DNA from: Paragorgia papillata
Taxonomy: Eukaryota > Cnidaria > Anthozoa > Scleralcyonacea > Coralliidae
DNA: 64,000 nucleotides
Assembly: GCA_035771165.1 (NCBI GenBank)
Contig: JAWNZC010000337.1
Location: 4,951,501-5,015,500, forward strand
Reading direction: 5' to 3'
In this document: piece by piece, positions 34,654 to 46,908 of the stretch
Position numbering within the stretch: position 1 is the first letter of the stretch
How the letters are laid out: the number at the start of each line of letters is the position of its first letter
Notes under the pieces: model-generated
What the model saw: the letters and a program-made list of their open reading frames with translations, nothing else
Database searches by the model: none
Told to the model about the DNA's origin: nothing
Program-made: the position numbers and the translations under genes

Positions 34654-35530
34654 CGTACTCAGGTCAAATATGCACTAATTCTTGTAATTAAGCATGTGTC
34701 AGGCAAACATAAATACCTATGGGTTATATAAATACCTAAGTTGTCTTTATATTGTAGTTTTTGCTATATGTAATAGATAAATCCCGAGAACGAGGGATGT
34801 ATGCTATATAAAGACCCGAGGACGCGCAGCGTCCGAGGGCTTTATATCGCATACATCCCGACGTTCGAGGATGAGGATAATAACTTATTATCGAGGAGGT
34901 TTTCCAACAAAGTTTTGTCTTTTTTTTTCACCTTGGACAAAGATTTTCCTTGTTTTTTCTTCATTTCTTATCTAATTAGTATTCAAGTTCTTTATGCGAT
35001 ATAAAGACCTCGAAAGAACAAAGAAAACCGACTCAATAATAATAAACTCTTAATTTACAATGCACAGTCATCATACAAGATATATATGAGATATAGTGGG
35101 GGAAATGATACTTCTCTCCACTACGTCATACGCAGGCTTCTTAGTTTGCAAAGGGAAGCAAGAAAATGAACGGGCAAACAGCCGATCTGAACGGATATTG
35201 AATGTGTTATTTCTTTTTTTTACTATAAAATATTGTATTATTTTACTCGTTGACAAAGCTCTTCGCGGTATAATACTGCCGCAGGATAGCGGGTTCGATT
35301 CTATGTGTAGCAAGGGCTTTATATGTATATTTGTATTTTTGCAACATGCATGTCCCGGTTTAGTCTTAAAGAGGGACTGCAGTAATTCGTCCAAGACTTT
35401 TTATCAAATTGCTATTATTTTTTATCAAAATATTATCAAAATTATAAGGACTCAAATTAAAGCGTAAACAATCCTATATGGACATGCGCAAAATGGACTG
35501 TAATCAACCTTTATATAAAAATAGGTATGA

Positions 35531-36378
35531 TTAAGGCCCCGTTTACACTAGAGCAAAAGTATCCGGATTCACATTGTTTTTCATCCTCGTGGGAATAAAA
35601 AACAATGTGAATCCGGATGTTTTTGCTCTAGTGTAAACGGGGTCTAAGATTGAAAGGGACATCCGGTCAAGGTCACATGCAGTTACACAACTGTCCGAAA
35701 TTAAAATTGAAGGATATCAGTAAAGGTAAATAAGAGACATCACAAAGAGAATATCAGAAGGAAGTTTGTATAAGATCTGCGTTGATATTGAACATGTAAA
35801 TTGCAAACGCATGTCAATCAGAAAATATCTCTTTTTTTTTTAAAAATACTGCGGCTATTTTCCTAAATGATTACCAAACCAGCCAAACTTTCATATATAC
35901 TATAATTTAGTATACTGGAATTTTTATTGAAGGGAATTTCAAATTTCAAGTGTGGGCATATATACAATTTGTTAACACTTCGAGGCCTGTACCTCTCCCT
36001 GTGCTGAATAAACCTTAAAGACTCGTCGTCAGGCTTCAACGTTTAAAGAGGAACTACACTGTCCGTTTCGCGCATGTCCATAGCATTGTTTACGTTTTGA
36101 TTTGAGTCCTTAATTATAATTTTGATAACATTTTGATAAACGTTTTGGACGAATCAGTTCAAAGACTTATCACAGATTCTGCAGTTTCCAGAAGCGTAAA
36201 AATCAAGCAACACTACAGCAACTTTCTGGGAATGAGAAAAATCCGAAGCAACTTAACACTATAGCAATCCGCGTAGAATGAGGACCAGCATACCGATTGA
36301 ATGTGTTATTCTAATTTTTCAGACTAAAAAATAATTTGTTATTTTATTCGTTGACAAAGCTCTGACAAAGCATATACT
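35531..36378 (+). repeat. C3, truncated unit of the array
   Basis: It repeats the start of C2 from the GGCCCCGTTTACACTAG element to CATATACTCAGTCGC, then ends. It lacks the 309-bp TTAA element, the adjacent AAATCGTCTGGCGTTAG module and TIR element 4, so it provides the empty sites. Confidence 0.85.
35535..35644 (+). mobile_element. 110-bp palindromic element, copy in C3
   Basis: Same as 30052-30162, flanked by TAA. Confidence 0.8.
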
Positions 36379-36880
36379 CAGTCGCAGGAAATTAGTGATT
36401 AAATGTCCCCGGGCGAGTTGGATGTTAGGATGTTTGGTCATGCATGCGAATGAGGGGAAAATTGGAAATTTGCCCTGTTAGAGGGGAAATAAGAAATTTT
36501 CCCCGTTTGGGGGAAATTAGAGATTAAATTACCCGGTGAGAACTAAAGAAACCCATAGTCAAACATGGTATTATAATTATATTATAATTATATAAATTAA
36601 AAACATGATTCGAAGCACGCAGCCGACATAATTATTAACGACCGTCTCAGATAATTTTGGCACGCGTTAATCGATTATTTCCTTACACTGTTCCCCTGTA
36701 CAATATCACTAATTGAGGTCCTCATTAGTAATATTGTCCAGGGGAACAGTGTTTGAAGAGCTATAAGCTTTAGTGTAAGATAGCGTTATAAAAACAGGAA
36801 GGACGGTTGTTTTGAATGTTTAAGGAGATAAGTGCCCGAACGTATATATTTACATGTTAAAAAGAAATATTGTCATTCAC
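36379..36880. other. Between array and small-protein gene; short palindrome
   Basis: A palindrome ACACTGTTCCCCTGTACAAT with complement ATTGTCCAGGGGAACAGTGT lies at about 36691-36755. Two related GAAATTAG.GATTAAAT motifs occur at 36390 and 36517. No coding sequence. Confidence 0.5.
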
Positions 36881-39589
36881 GCACTGATCGAGATTGGCAC
36901 TGATCAACACGTCTGAACACTACAACAGTTTCTTGCAGATTCATCCACGAAACAACTAAAAGGTAAGAAACATTTGTATATAGATGATTTCTAATTGCCA
37001 CTTTTTGTAAATGGTTAAGGAAGAACTGATCAAGTTGTAATGTTTTGCTCAGTTCTGTAACGAATTAGATAACCACCTCCTTTTTTTCCCATTCCGCGCG
37101 TCCTTCTGTTCGAAAATCAGTTCAAGTAATGATCTGAGTTTATTTTTTCAGTTTGCTAGTCATACAGCTAGCCTATAATGACTGAGTCTGATCTCCAGGG
37201 ATTAAACTGGCTCAATCAACTATATAGTAATGCAAACGCTATCTAATCATTGAGCTATGCTGTCTGCCCAGATATAGTGACTCAAGATTTAATTTTCCAG
37301 ACAAAAACCTGGTTTGAATTTCTATAAAATAAAGCAAAGTGCGTCATAGTGCATGGAATGACCTTTATAAAGAGCGTTTTCACTCACGTGATCGGTGGCC
37401 CCATTGGGGTGGTGAAACAATACGAAATATTTGAATAAGAAAGAGCTAATTCCCATACCGTACACCAATATGGCCGCCGTTTCATTGTTTTGGTACACCA
37501 ATATGGCCGCCGTGACGTCAGATGAAAACGTTCTATTCTCTTTCGCTTCGCTCAGCCGAATATAAAATATTTCATGTCTTAGTGACTACAATGAGACAGG
37601 TTGGAGGTGACCGCCCAGCAAATGTCAGCCGGTCAAAGTGTTAACGTTTATTCACGTCGTATAGTTACAATGTCAATTGTCATGCTAGGACCTAGTCGTC
37701 ATAGTCGGACACAAGGTTTACATGAAGAACTACACACATGGGAATGTTCATTATTGTTCGTACCAACAACGAAAAACAAGTTTTATATTGCGTAAGACTA
37801 TAATACATTATTTGGAAAGCTAGCTGTGACTAACAATTAGTTACAAGTTGCCGGATAGACGATAGATTCGATGGCATAATGAATGTATAAGAAGACTATA
37901 GCTAGTCTTCAATTCGATGATAAAGGTACACTGGCGAGTCAACAGTTTCCACTGCCATATGATATGAAAGCACGCCTGGTAAACGTGTGTGACTGACTGA
38001 CTGGAAGGCGTCAAGTGATAGTTAATAAAAGGGAGTGGTACATGTATATATACCATGTGGAGTCCCAGGGGAGAGGGCCCGCATGCAGCGGGCACGCTGA
38101 ATAACAACAAAACGAAATACATTTTCTATATAATAAACTGCCATGGGAAGTATTAATCTAAAAATGTATAATTTTTTATTAATTTAGTTCATACATAAGA
38201 ACGCTTATTTTTAGGTAGGCTTACTATCAAAAGTTTACGGTATGTTTAATAAGTCGTGAATTAGTTTAAATAAATCTAACACTTATATTTACACCACATT
38301 GTGACTGCAGTAATCGAAAAAGTTATATCATGGTTTATTATTTATTTATTTATTTATTTACTTATTTATTTATTTGTTTATTTATTTATTTATTCTTTTT
38401 TACAGCTCGTCAAGACATGCAATTTGTTGATACCATGAAGATTTGTCTTGTTATTGTTTTCACTACTACTGCACTGTTCCTTGTCGATGCCGCGCCATCT
38501 CAAGGTTAGTGGATATATTTTCAGTAAACAAATAATCTTGATATATTAGTTAACAGCTTTTGTGAGCAACCAGGTAATGGATAAAACGTACATGCATGGT
38601 GTATATTGCTACTCTAGTTTATAAGGTGTTAACCAGTCAAGTTCTTTATCACAAACTGAGGTTATTACAACTTTTGTGGATATCCCTTAGTAAAATAAAA
38701 AAAAATAAGATGAAAAGAAAACTATATGGGGTCACCACATACTATGTACATGCAACCGCGGTTTTAACAGGTACGAGTGTCAAACATTAGCAGTGTCATC
38801 ATTGCTATTATCAAACCAAATTAATTTAAAGGAAACGCGTGCATGGATGTTTCTCCTACAATTATTAAACATGTAGGTTTTTAAGTATTATGGTTGATAA
38901 TACATAACCTTCTCTGATAAATTTTCTGTGCACATGCGACGTCGAAATATTTAAATTGCATATCCAGCAACCTGAATCAACAACGACGGAATGAAGGAAA
39001 CGAAAAACTGCAAAATATGTTACTCTGTCATTTTAAGTGTGCTTTCTAATAAGACAAACTTAATTTTCGTTTCATAGGCACTTTAGCCGTGCGTAAATAT
39101 ACCAGTAAATAAAAATAATAAATGTGTGTTTGCACTGGGATCTGTTTATTATTTGTCACTTTATCTTTCGACAAAACAGCTAGTAATCACGACAAAATTG
39201 AAATTATTGACTACATGCGTATTTCGAGTACTTGTTTTAAATTTCGCCGTGGTTTATATAACCCATGCATGATGCTGGTGCTATGTTTTGTCGAAAGGTA
39301 TTTGGTCCAAATTGTACGTCATGTGTCATTATAATTGTTTAAATCTTTACAAGATCTTACTGTTACTATGCCATGTTTTACAGGTAAAATGAGATCCAAG
39401 CGCAGTTTTCATTCCTATTTTGAAAATTATTTGGATGAGATGGCCACGAGCGCATGTGCAGCTTACGGGAAGCCTGCTGGTTTGTACTTCGCTGTGCGAA
39501 GAGAATGTAAACTTGGTCCTTCATGTCACCAAATTTGTACCTCCCATACAATTCGAAAACAAGGTCACATCTGGAACTCTAATAAGTAA
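36881..39589 (+). CDS. Small secreted protein gene, signal peptide plus dibasic site
   Basis: Proposed spliced gene with three exons: a possible non-coding exon ending CTAAAAG|GTAAGA at 36962; coding exon 38406-38504; coding exon 39384-39589. The start is MQFVDT or the in-frame MKICLV at 38435. MKICLVIVFTTTALFLVDAA is a clear signal peptide. A short propeptide ends at RSKR, a furin-type site, before SFHSYFENY. The mature part has four cysteines: SACAAY, REC, SCHQIC. It ends NSNK TAA, but AATAA|GTAAG there could be a splice donor, which would extend the protein into an exon I could not find. A secreted peptide or matrix protein is inferred; no family recognised. It lies outside the duplicated segments. 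Confidence 0.6.
36963..38405. other. Proposed intron, with a CACGTG/GACGTCA repeat and a TTTA microsatellite
   Basis: 37376-37530 holds GTTTTCACTCACGTGAT and GACGTCAGATGAAAAC as inverted ends, plus two tandem CACCAATATGGCCGCCGT motifs, related to 10030-10962. A TTTA repeat lies at about 38336-38393. Confidence 0.5.
38406..38504 (+). CDS. Signal-peptide exon of the small secreted protein
   Basis: It follows TTTTTTACAG and ends CAAG before GTTAGT. Coding starts at 38417 or 38435 and leaves one base, which joins in frame with the exon at 39384. Confidence 0.6.
38505..39383. other. Proposed intron, no gene recognised
   Basis: AT-rich sequence without transposon ends or exons that I can recognise. 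Confidence 0.4.
39384..39589 (+). CDS. Mature-region exon of the small secreted protein
   Basis: It follows TGTTTTACAG. It encodes KMRSKR, SFHSYFENYLDEMATSAC, GLYFAVRREC and SCHQICTS, ending NSNK and TAA. The frame is consistent with the signal-peptide exon. Confidence 0.6.
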
Positions 39590-41039
39590 GACATGATTTT
39601 GGCAATGTATTATTACATTTGTGTTCAATGTTAATTGATGTGTAGATTACATTTTTACCGTGTGTGTACTGTAATAGCTACCTGCAGATCACAGATAACT
39701 TCACAGCGTGTAAAGAACAAAAATAAGCAGAGTTTAAAAAATTTTAGTGGTTTATTGGAGGATTTGGGAGTGTGCGTGCGTGCGTGTGCGTGTGCGTGTG
39801 TACTATATATACTATTTACAGAGGTGCATGGTCGTTTTGTATAGGGGTATATACAGACACGAGGTGAAGCTAAGTGCCTGTATCCCGATACAGAACGGAC
39901 ACGAATTCTGTAAATTACTTCTAAAACGATCTATTTGGTAAATTCATTGGCGTAGTAATTTTTCTAAAAAAAACTTTGTCTAATCAAAGCTAATGTATAA
40001 ATCAAGAGGAACCTATATCACATAATTATATAGACCCTCATTAAACATTAATTTTCATGAATTTTACCTCATGAATTATTAATGAGTTTAGAAATAATTA
40101 TATTTATTATATAGCATGCTATCGGATATGAGCTTTTGCGTAATCTGATTGGTTCCCTACTACTAGGCTATCGGCTCATATCCTGCTAGTAGAGGAAAAA
40201 CAAGATGGCGGCATGTTTTTTTAAACTGCCGAAAAGAGTTGAAATTGACGGATTTTTATACAGAAAAACATCAACACCCTCAAACCAATGTATAAAAAAA
40301 CAACATTGTGTAAAAATATATTAACAAATACACAATTTAGCATGTCAAATGGTAAAATTCACCTAAAAATTACGTCTTTTTACTTCAGAAACACGACTAA
40401 ATTAGCGGGTTGATATTAATTTGTTGCCAAACAAAGAAACTCGCGGTTAAAATCAAGCTTACAACACACATTTCGTAGGAGATCACCAGTAAAGAGACTT
40501 TTTTTATTTAGATAAGCATTTGGAGTAGTAAAAAGCATGTTCTTTTTCAAAAACAACCAACCAAGTAATTTAGTTTCACTGCCGAAGGTGTTTCAGTTTC
40601 ATTTTTGCATGAAATCAAAACCTTTTTCACGACAGCAACGCTAATATAAACAACTGACCCACCTTTTGACTTCATAAAGTTACCTTTTAATCTTTTTTGT
40701 TGATCTGCTTAACACATTTTTTGCCTCTCGAGCAACATTTCACTGAAGCTGTTTGCCGAACAGCTCAGCGAGAAACTCTGTGTGAATGCATCATTACGCA
40801 TGGCGGAAGTATTAGTTGCCTGTTGCCTATGCCGGAAGTTTGTCGTTTCAAACATTTCGCTGTAATTTTGTCTCTTGTACAGTGCTTGGCTATATAATAA
40901 AACAGTTATACCATTCGCTCTCGTCGTATACGAACTAATAGCGAACTCGGCGAAGCGCCTCGTTGGCTATGAGCTCATATACGACTCGAGCTCATGGTAT
41001 AACTGTTAATTATATATATATATTTATATATATAGTTCA
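39590..41039. other. No gene recognised; possible foldback at the right
   Basis: A GTGC/GTGT dinucleotide-like run lies at about 39768-39805. AACAGTTATACCATTCGCTC at 40900 is partly mirrored by GAGCTCATGGTATAACTGTT ending near 41007, a short foldback. Related CTATCGG.TATGAGC motifs lie at 40120 and 40170. Confidence 0.4.
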
Positions 41040-41310
41040 ATCTACATGTAGCTTGGAACAATCTGAATGGATTTCATCAATTACTTATACACATGCGATC
41101 GTCGGCGACAACCGCATGTGGGACAGCATCGGTGAAGTACCTTCAGATACCGTGAAGTGCGCATGGGCCCAGAGTGCTCAAACTTCCACAAGGGTAGTGA
41201 GCGTTGCATTATCGCTAATAGGTACCCACGGCAACTTCACAGAGTGCTCAACAACACCGAAGTGGAGGAGCATACATGGTTCAATCTACATGGTTCAATC
41301 TACATATATA
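41040..41310 (+). repeat. Repeat copy inverted relative to 1-330
   Basis: GTTCAATCTACATGTAGCTT through AACACCGAAGTGGAGG matches the reverse complement of 60-330. It sits between TA runs next to the 3' end of a Penelope-like element. Confidence 0.6.
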
Positions 41311-41317
41311 TATATAT

Positions 41318-41542
41318 ATAAAGTTGTTGTTTTAAAACCACGTCTTTAAAACATTTTTCGCACAAACGTTTTCACTTTAATAAGCTCTTCAGGTGCATGC
41401 TAATACAATAATGATTAAAGAGTGGTATGTTATTTATATACTAGTAATATTATATTACAAAGTCCTACGTCAATGGATTCTAATGCTAATTAGTGCTATG
41501 TATTTCTAAATATTACTATAGTATTGTTTACGCCCACTATTT

Positions 41543-41606
<64 letters not shown>

Positions 41607-42610
41607 GCGGTAAAAACATGTTAACTAGAGTTCAAGTCAGGCTTCAGTAGTTTTATTATTTCTGCTTCTTTCGATTCTCGTTGAAGTCGGTTTTGGGCAT
41701 TACATTGGTAAATCGCCATTATTTTGAATTGTCCGTTGTCGCATGTCGCCAAGTGTTTGCTAACTCTTAAATTTCGGTATTCATCGTGACGGATCTGTTC
41801 TTTGTGTAAGGTGACTCTCTTCCTTAGATTTTCAGTTTGGCCAATATAAAAGCGTTCACATTTAGTACATAAAATTAAATATATTATATTTCTTGCCTTG
41901 CAGTTCATATAGAGATCTTGATATCCCAAACTTTCCCGATTTTTAGTTTGATTGAATTTCCGGTGATTATCAGATTACAAGTGCCGCATCTAACTTCACC
42001 GCACTTGCTTATGGTTGGGATAGGTGCTTCTGATTTGAATTCCGCTCGCGTTAATTCCTGTTTTAGGTTTTTTGGCTGGCGACGGCTTACTATTAAGTTT
42101 GTTTTGTCCATTATACCTTTCATTGGGGCTGAGTTATTTAAGAATTTTACGTCTTGTTTAATCCTTCCGATAATTTGTGGGTTGTTCGGGTTGTGAGTTA
42201 CAACGAGTGGAAGACTGAACTTTCGTGTCTCCCAATTTCTCTTTTGTTGATCTTAGATCTTTCAGCGGTATTGATGTTGGCTTTTTTGTTCCTTCTGATA
42301 TAATAGTTTGAGGGTAATTTTGTTTTTGTAGAAATTGTTCCAATTCATACAGTCGTTTTTCACGCGTTTCTGGTTTTGAAACAATGCTACAAATTCTTCG
42401 CGGAAGTGAATACCGGATATTTTGTTTTATATGTTTTGGATGACATGATTTGAAATGCAAGTATTGGTGCGCGTCGGTTTCCTTATAAAATATGTCGGTT
42501 TGTAGGTCTTTTCCTTCCTTGTATAAAAAGACGTCCAAAATGGTAGCTTTTCAATTCTTTGCTTTTTTCCATCGTGAATTTTATTTTCTCGTGAAGACTA
42601 TTTAATAAAT
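41318..42610 (-). pseudogene. Penelope-like element, minus-strand copy, 5'-truncated
   Basis: On the minus strand: the last part of the reverse transcriptase region (LNSLHEKIKFTMEKSK, DIFYKETDAHQY), a linker, CGTCNLIITGNS, and the GIY-YIG endonuclease domain (IIYLILCTKCERFYIGQT, then LRKRVTLHKEQIRH; 41625-41929). The frame is broken between 41.9 and 42.5 kb. A 3' untranslated region with CACCTGAAGAGCTTATTAAA lies at the left, next to TA repeats. Penelope-like elements pair a telomerase-like RT with a GIY-YIG nuclease. Confidence 0.8.
41547..41604 (+). repeat. TA dinucleotide microsatellite
   Basis: Long perfect TA run inside the 3' region of the minus-strand Penelope-like copy. Confidence 0.95.
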
Positions 42611-42627
42611 AATATAACATTCCACAT

Positions 42628-43980
42628 GATCTAGGATTAACAGCAATAGAGTACTGGCTAGACAATTACAAAACCTTCCTGGTACGACCATTCTCAAATG
42701 AGTTTATTCTCGAGGCTATCGCTCTAGTATTAAAGGAAAATACTTTCCACTTCGATGGGAAGTTCTACAAACAAATTAAGGGGACAGCCATGCATGGGCT
42801 AAGATGGCACCAACATATGCGATGTTAGTTATTGGTTACTTGGAGAAATTGTTATATACAAAATAAGAAGAAATTCATGGCAGCGAAAACAAGTAATATC
42901 TCATAGAACATTTTAAAAGGCTTTTGGACGACTGTTTCATTCTCTGGAACAAAACTGAAGAAGAGTTAGATCAATTCCACAGTTTATTAAATAGTCTTCA
43001 CGAGAAAATAAAATTCACGATGGAAAAAAGCAAAGAAAAGCTACCATTTTTTTTATACAAGGATGGAAAAGACATACAAACCGACATATTTTATAAGGAA
43101 ACCGACGCGCACCAATACTACGCATTTCAAATCATGTCATCCAAAACATATAAAACAAAATATCCCGTATTCACTTGCGCGGAGAATTTATAGCATTGTT
43201 TCAAAACCAGAAACGGGCGAAAAACGACTGTATGAATTGGAACAATTTCTACAAAAACAAAATTACCCGCAAACTAATATATCAGAAGGAATAAAAAAGG
43301 CAACATCAATACCGCTGAAAGATCTAAGATCAACAAAAGAGAAATTGGGAGACACGAAAGTTCACTCTTCCACTCGTTGTAACTCACAACCCGAACAACC
43401 CACAAATTATCGGAAGGATAAAACAAGACATAAAATTCTTAAATAACTCAGCACCAATGAAAGGTATAATGGACAAAACAAACTTAATAGTAAGCCGTCG
43501 CCAGCCAAAAAAACTAAAATAGGAATTAATGCGAGCGGAATTCAAATCAGAAGCACCTATCCCAACCATAAGCAAGTGCGGTGAAGCTATAGATGCGGCA
43601 CTTGTAATCTGATGATCACCGGAAATTCAATCAAACTAAAAAACGGGAAAGTTTGGGATATCAAGATCTCTATGAACTGCAAGGCAAGAAATATAATATA
43701 TTTAATTTTATGTACTAAATGTGAACGCTTTTATATTGGCCAAACTGAAAATCTAAGGAAGAGAGTCACCTTACACAAAGAACAGATCCGTCACGATGAA
43801 TACCGACATTTAACAGTTAGCAAACACTTGGCGACATGCGACAACGGACAATTCAAAATAATGGCGATTTACCAATGTAAAGCCCAAAACCGACTTCAAC
43901 GAAAATCGAAAGAAGCAGAAATAATAAAACTACTATTTGTAAATAGTGGGCGTAAGCAATGCTATAGTAATAATTATTTA
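42628..43980 (+). pseudogene. Penelope-like element, plus-strand copy, 5'-truncated and frameshifted
   Basis: It begins DLGLTAIEYWLDNY inside the reverse transcriptase, then FILEAI, QIKGTAMHG, a frameshift, KMAPTYAMLVIGYLEKLLY, and the catalytic-type DD in LLDDCFILW (42927-42932). It continues through FYKETDAHQY to the GIY-YIG domain (IIYLILCTKCERFYIGQT, about 43693-43745) and KEAEIIKLL. It abuts the minus copy with both 5' ends facing the junction near 42610-42628. Dead copy. Confidence 0.8.
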
Positions 43981-44029
43981 GAAATAGCACTAATTAGCAT
44001 TAAAATGAATGCATCGTATCCCTCAAATG

Positions 44030-44540
44030 GTTTTGGTCGAAAGGTGGCGGCGTGTGGGCGGTGGATTCCTCAAACTCCTTTCCTTGTTTTGATTGTTGTT
44101 TAGATTGTTGATATTAAATTTATTTTTATGCCTGTATGTCGAAATGATTTCTGATCTTTTATTGAGTAAAAAGTGTTTGTCTGCTTTCATGATACAAAGT
44201 TTCTCTTCCAAACATAAATTGCATCTGCCTGGTCATCCCGAGTAAGAAGCCGCGCGTTTTAAAATAGACCAGGTTATGTTGAAATTTTGTTTCTTTTCTT
44301 TTAAATCCCAGATGTGTTTCGAAAGTTCGGTTTCGTTTGAATATTTTTTTTGTTTTGGAAAGATTTAGTGTGATTTCTGTATGGCTCTTTGAAATTGTTT
44401 GCTGTCATGCCAATGTAGTGTTTGGTGTTATTTATGTCGCTTGTGGAAACAGTTGCTTTGTAAACTATGCTATTTGTCAGGCACTGTCCATTTAGTGGGC
44501 ACTTGCTTTTATCCCTGCAGTTGCAACTGGCTGGAATATA
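44030..44540 (-). pseudogene. Fragment of a second Penelope-like or related GIY-YIG retroelement
   Basis: On the minus strand: PASCNCRDKSKCPLNGQC, IVYKATVSTSD, HYIGMTANNFKEPYRNH, then in other frames ITWSILKRAASYS, CNLCLEEKLCIM and LLNKRSEIISTYRHKNKF. This is the GIY-YIG region and C-terminal Cys motif seen at the end of many animal retroelement polyproteins. It differs clearly from the 41.3-44.0 kb family. Confidence 0.7.
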
Positions 44541-44679
44541 TATATATAGGTCGTGGGTTCGAATCCCAGCCGGGCCAAGTAGAGTTTCCTCTACTTGTTC
44601 CGTATGTTTCGTCACTCGGAGTGACACCTAATATCATAATTCTCCACCCGAGTTCATTGTCCCGTAATAATTGTTCTAT
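44541..44679 (+). repeat. tRNA-related (SINE-like) fragment
   Basis: GGTCGTGGGTTCGAATCCCAGCCGGGCC near 44549-44577 matches the T-arm and acceptor end of a tRNA, but there is no 5' half. It is followed by AAGTAGAGTTTCCTCTACTT, a small hairpin, and a TA run that leads into segment B. Confidence 0.55.
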
Positions 44680-45157
44680 ATATATATATATATATATATA
44701 TGGACAAATATATAAGTACGTTATTGTATAATTTAAATTAAATTGTAGTTCTTTCATAATTTTATAGACTTCTCAATAGCAAGTGTGTGGAATCTCTCCA
44801 CGTTTACAAGAGCCGTCCATCCCTGGCAGACAACAAGAATGCCGACACAGATACAAATAAAGTTGGCCTGGCAATATATCGGTATAATTCTTGCAATAAC
44901 CGTAACTGTGGACCAAACTACTGCTGTTGCACGGGACCTTATTCTTAATGAATAACACAGTTTCGGCACAAGTGTATTATTAGTATCATGAAGCATTTGA
45001 AGGACCCAACTTTATATTTAATTGCTAGTACAGTGCTACAGTAACGTTACCACAGTATTGCTTCTTCATAAGGCTTTGCCAAATAGTTTATGTATACAAA
45101 TAAAATTTTGTATTATCAGTTATTATTTGTGACCTGAAAAATCCATCAATATCAGAA

Positions 45158-45416
45158 TGAGTGTAAATGTCCTTCGAGCTATTTTACTCAGAAAAAGTTT
45201 CTAAGTTCCCAAGCGGGACTCGAACACACAACCTTCTCGCCGGTGATACATACCATGTCATACATCGAACTCAACCTACGTTCAATTCATCAGAGTCCTA
45301 TGCAGTAACTCAATGGTTAGAGCGTCTCACCAGCGATCAGAAGGTTGTGGGTTCGAGTCCCGCTTGGAAACTCCGAAAATTTTCTGAGTAAAATAACTCG
45401 AAGAATATTTACACTC
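45158..45416 (+). repeat. Segment B copy of the tRNA-like foldback element
   Basis: Same element as 855-1113. B lacks about 50 bp of the left flank, including the left copy of the TATTGCATGTTG motif, while the arms and both tRNA-like B-boxes remain. Confidence 0.65.
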
Positions 45417-46334
45417 AATTATCAATATTGCATGTTGTATTCTTTCCCACAAATATTATAGAAATTTTGGCGAGTTTCCCGACCATACCCCGATTGACTA
45501 TGATAGCATGATAGATATACAAATTGAATTTCATCAGGCAAAAAAGGGAAAAGTATAAAGCGACTTTATTTGTTGAGAGTAACACAAACGTATTATTTTA
45601 TATTATATTTATTAACGTATTATTTTCAATACTGACAACCCAATGGCCCTCGCCACTCTGCAATGCAGCTAGATTTTGTAGAAATAACTGGAGAAACTAT
45701 ATGGTGTTCATTTTGCGGAGGGAAGAAAACCAGAGATCCCGATGAAAACCCCCTATGCAGCGAACTAACAACTCCACTTACATGAAGCTAAGTTAGTCAC
45801 GCTGCCGCGTACGTATATTCCACACGTTTCGACGTAAAAAAGCGACGCTAATGGGTAGAAATAAATACCATGCAGCCTTCTCCGTCGAAGCGCGCGTCTA
45901 TACCGCAGAAAATTAACACAATGAACCCTTCTATAGGAAAATAGTGAACTTCTTTATGGAAGCGCAACGTTTTTTAGTGCAAAGTTTCATAAAAATTCAC
46001 ACGATAGAGGTATACATGGTGTGAACTCCGGGGGGTGCTCGCTTCTGGTGCGCTTTTTAGTGCAAAGTTTCACAGAAACTAAAACCAATGAAAATGTGAA
46101 ACACTAGTATCAGTCTTTCATATACGACAAATATTTATGTCGCTTAAAGCTCGTAAAGTCCTAAAGAGCGATAACAGACAGGTTTGTACCTTATCTTAAA
46201 TCTATGGGTATTTCTTGAAAGATGTGTAAAATTCTGGTGCATTATTAATTTATCTTAATATACCGAGAATGAAACTAGTTTCCCCCCGGAATAGATTAGA
46301 ATACCACTGCGCACGCGTGGTTTTGTTTGCGACT
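45417..46334. other. Segment B, no gene recognised
   Basis: Same content as A 1114-2082, lacking about 64 bp near 45861. Confidence 0.4.
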
Positions 46335-46908
46335 GGTCGGCGTTAGATCATATTGAATTAATGTACAGTGACGTCACAACTTGGAACTTTAAAAATGGAT
46401 TGGCGTGCGTGTATTAAACGCGAAGGACAGTATAAGTTTCAAGATAAACGTCCGCGTGTCTTCTTTGACAACTTTCAGTGTTTGATGCAAAAACTAACAA
46501 AGAATTCGAATAATGACGACAAGATAAAAGATTGAGTTCTCAGAACTCCTCACGAACGGCGCAGACGGACTCCAGATGAGAGAGAATCGGGATATTGATT
46601 ATTGTTGTTTATATGAATCGTGACTTAATACAAGTGTTTTACCTGACATCCCTTTTTTATAAATAGCAGAAAATTAGATTGAAAGTTGTGCAAATTTCGC
46701 ATTGACCGTCTCGCCGTCTCGCAACGAGTTTTGCGTGCTGACATTTCACTCATAAGGCATTTGCATCTTTATAATAAATACATACTCAATATGAATTATT
46801 TATTGCAATTTTCCCGCAATAACATCACCACCCGGGTATCTCAAAACGTCCGGTATAGCAAAGTTGTGACGTCACTGTACGTTAACTCAATATGATCTAA
46901 CGCCGACC
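46335..46908 (+). mobile_element. Segment B copy of the 9-bp-TSD TIR element
   Basis: Same element as 2083-2625, again flanked on both sides by TTTGCGACT. It is about 30 bp longer because of a small indel near 46725. Confidence 0.85.

Larger units (their letters stand above)
30047..35530 (+). repeat. C2, full unit of the array with an extra 892-bp element
   Basis: Nearly identical to C1. It additionally carries a 111-bp GGCCCCGTTTACACTAG element at its start and TIR element 4 at 30886-31777. Confidence 0.85.

Noticed and set aside
25150..36378. CRISPR-like array
   Set aside because: Units are kilobases long, nested inverted repeats in a eukaryotic context; no short repeats with unique spacers.
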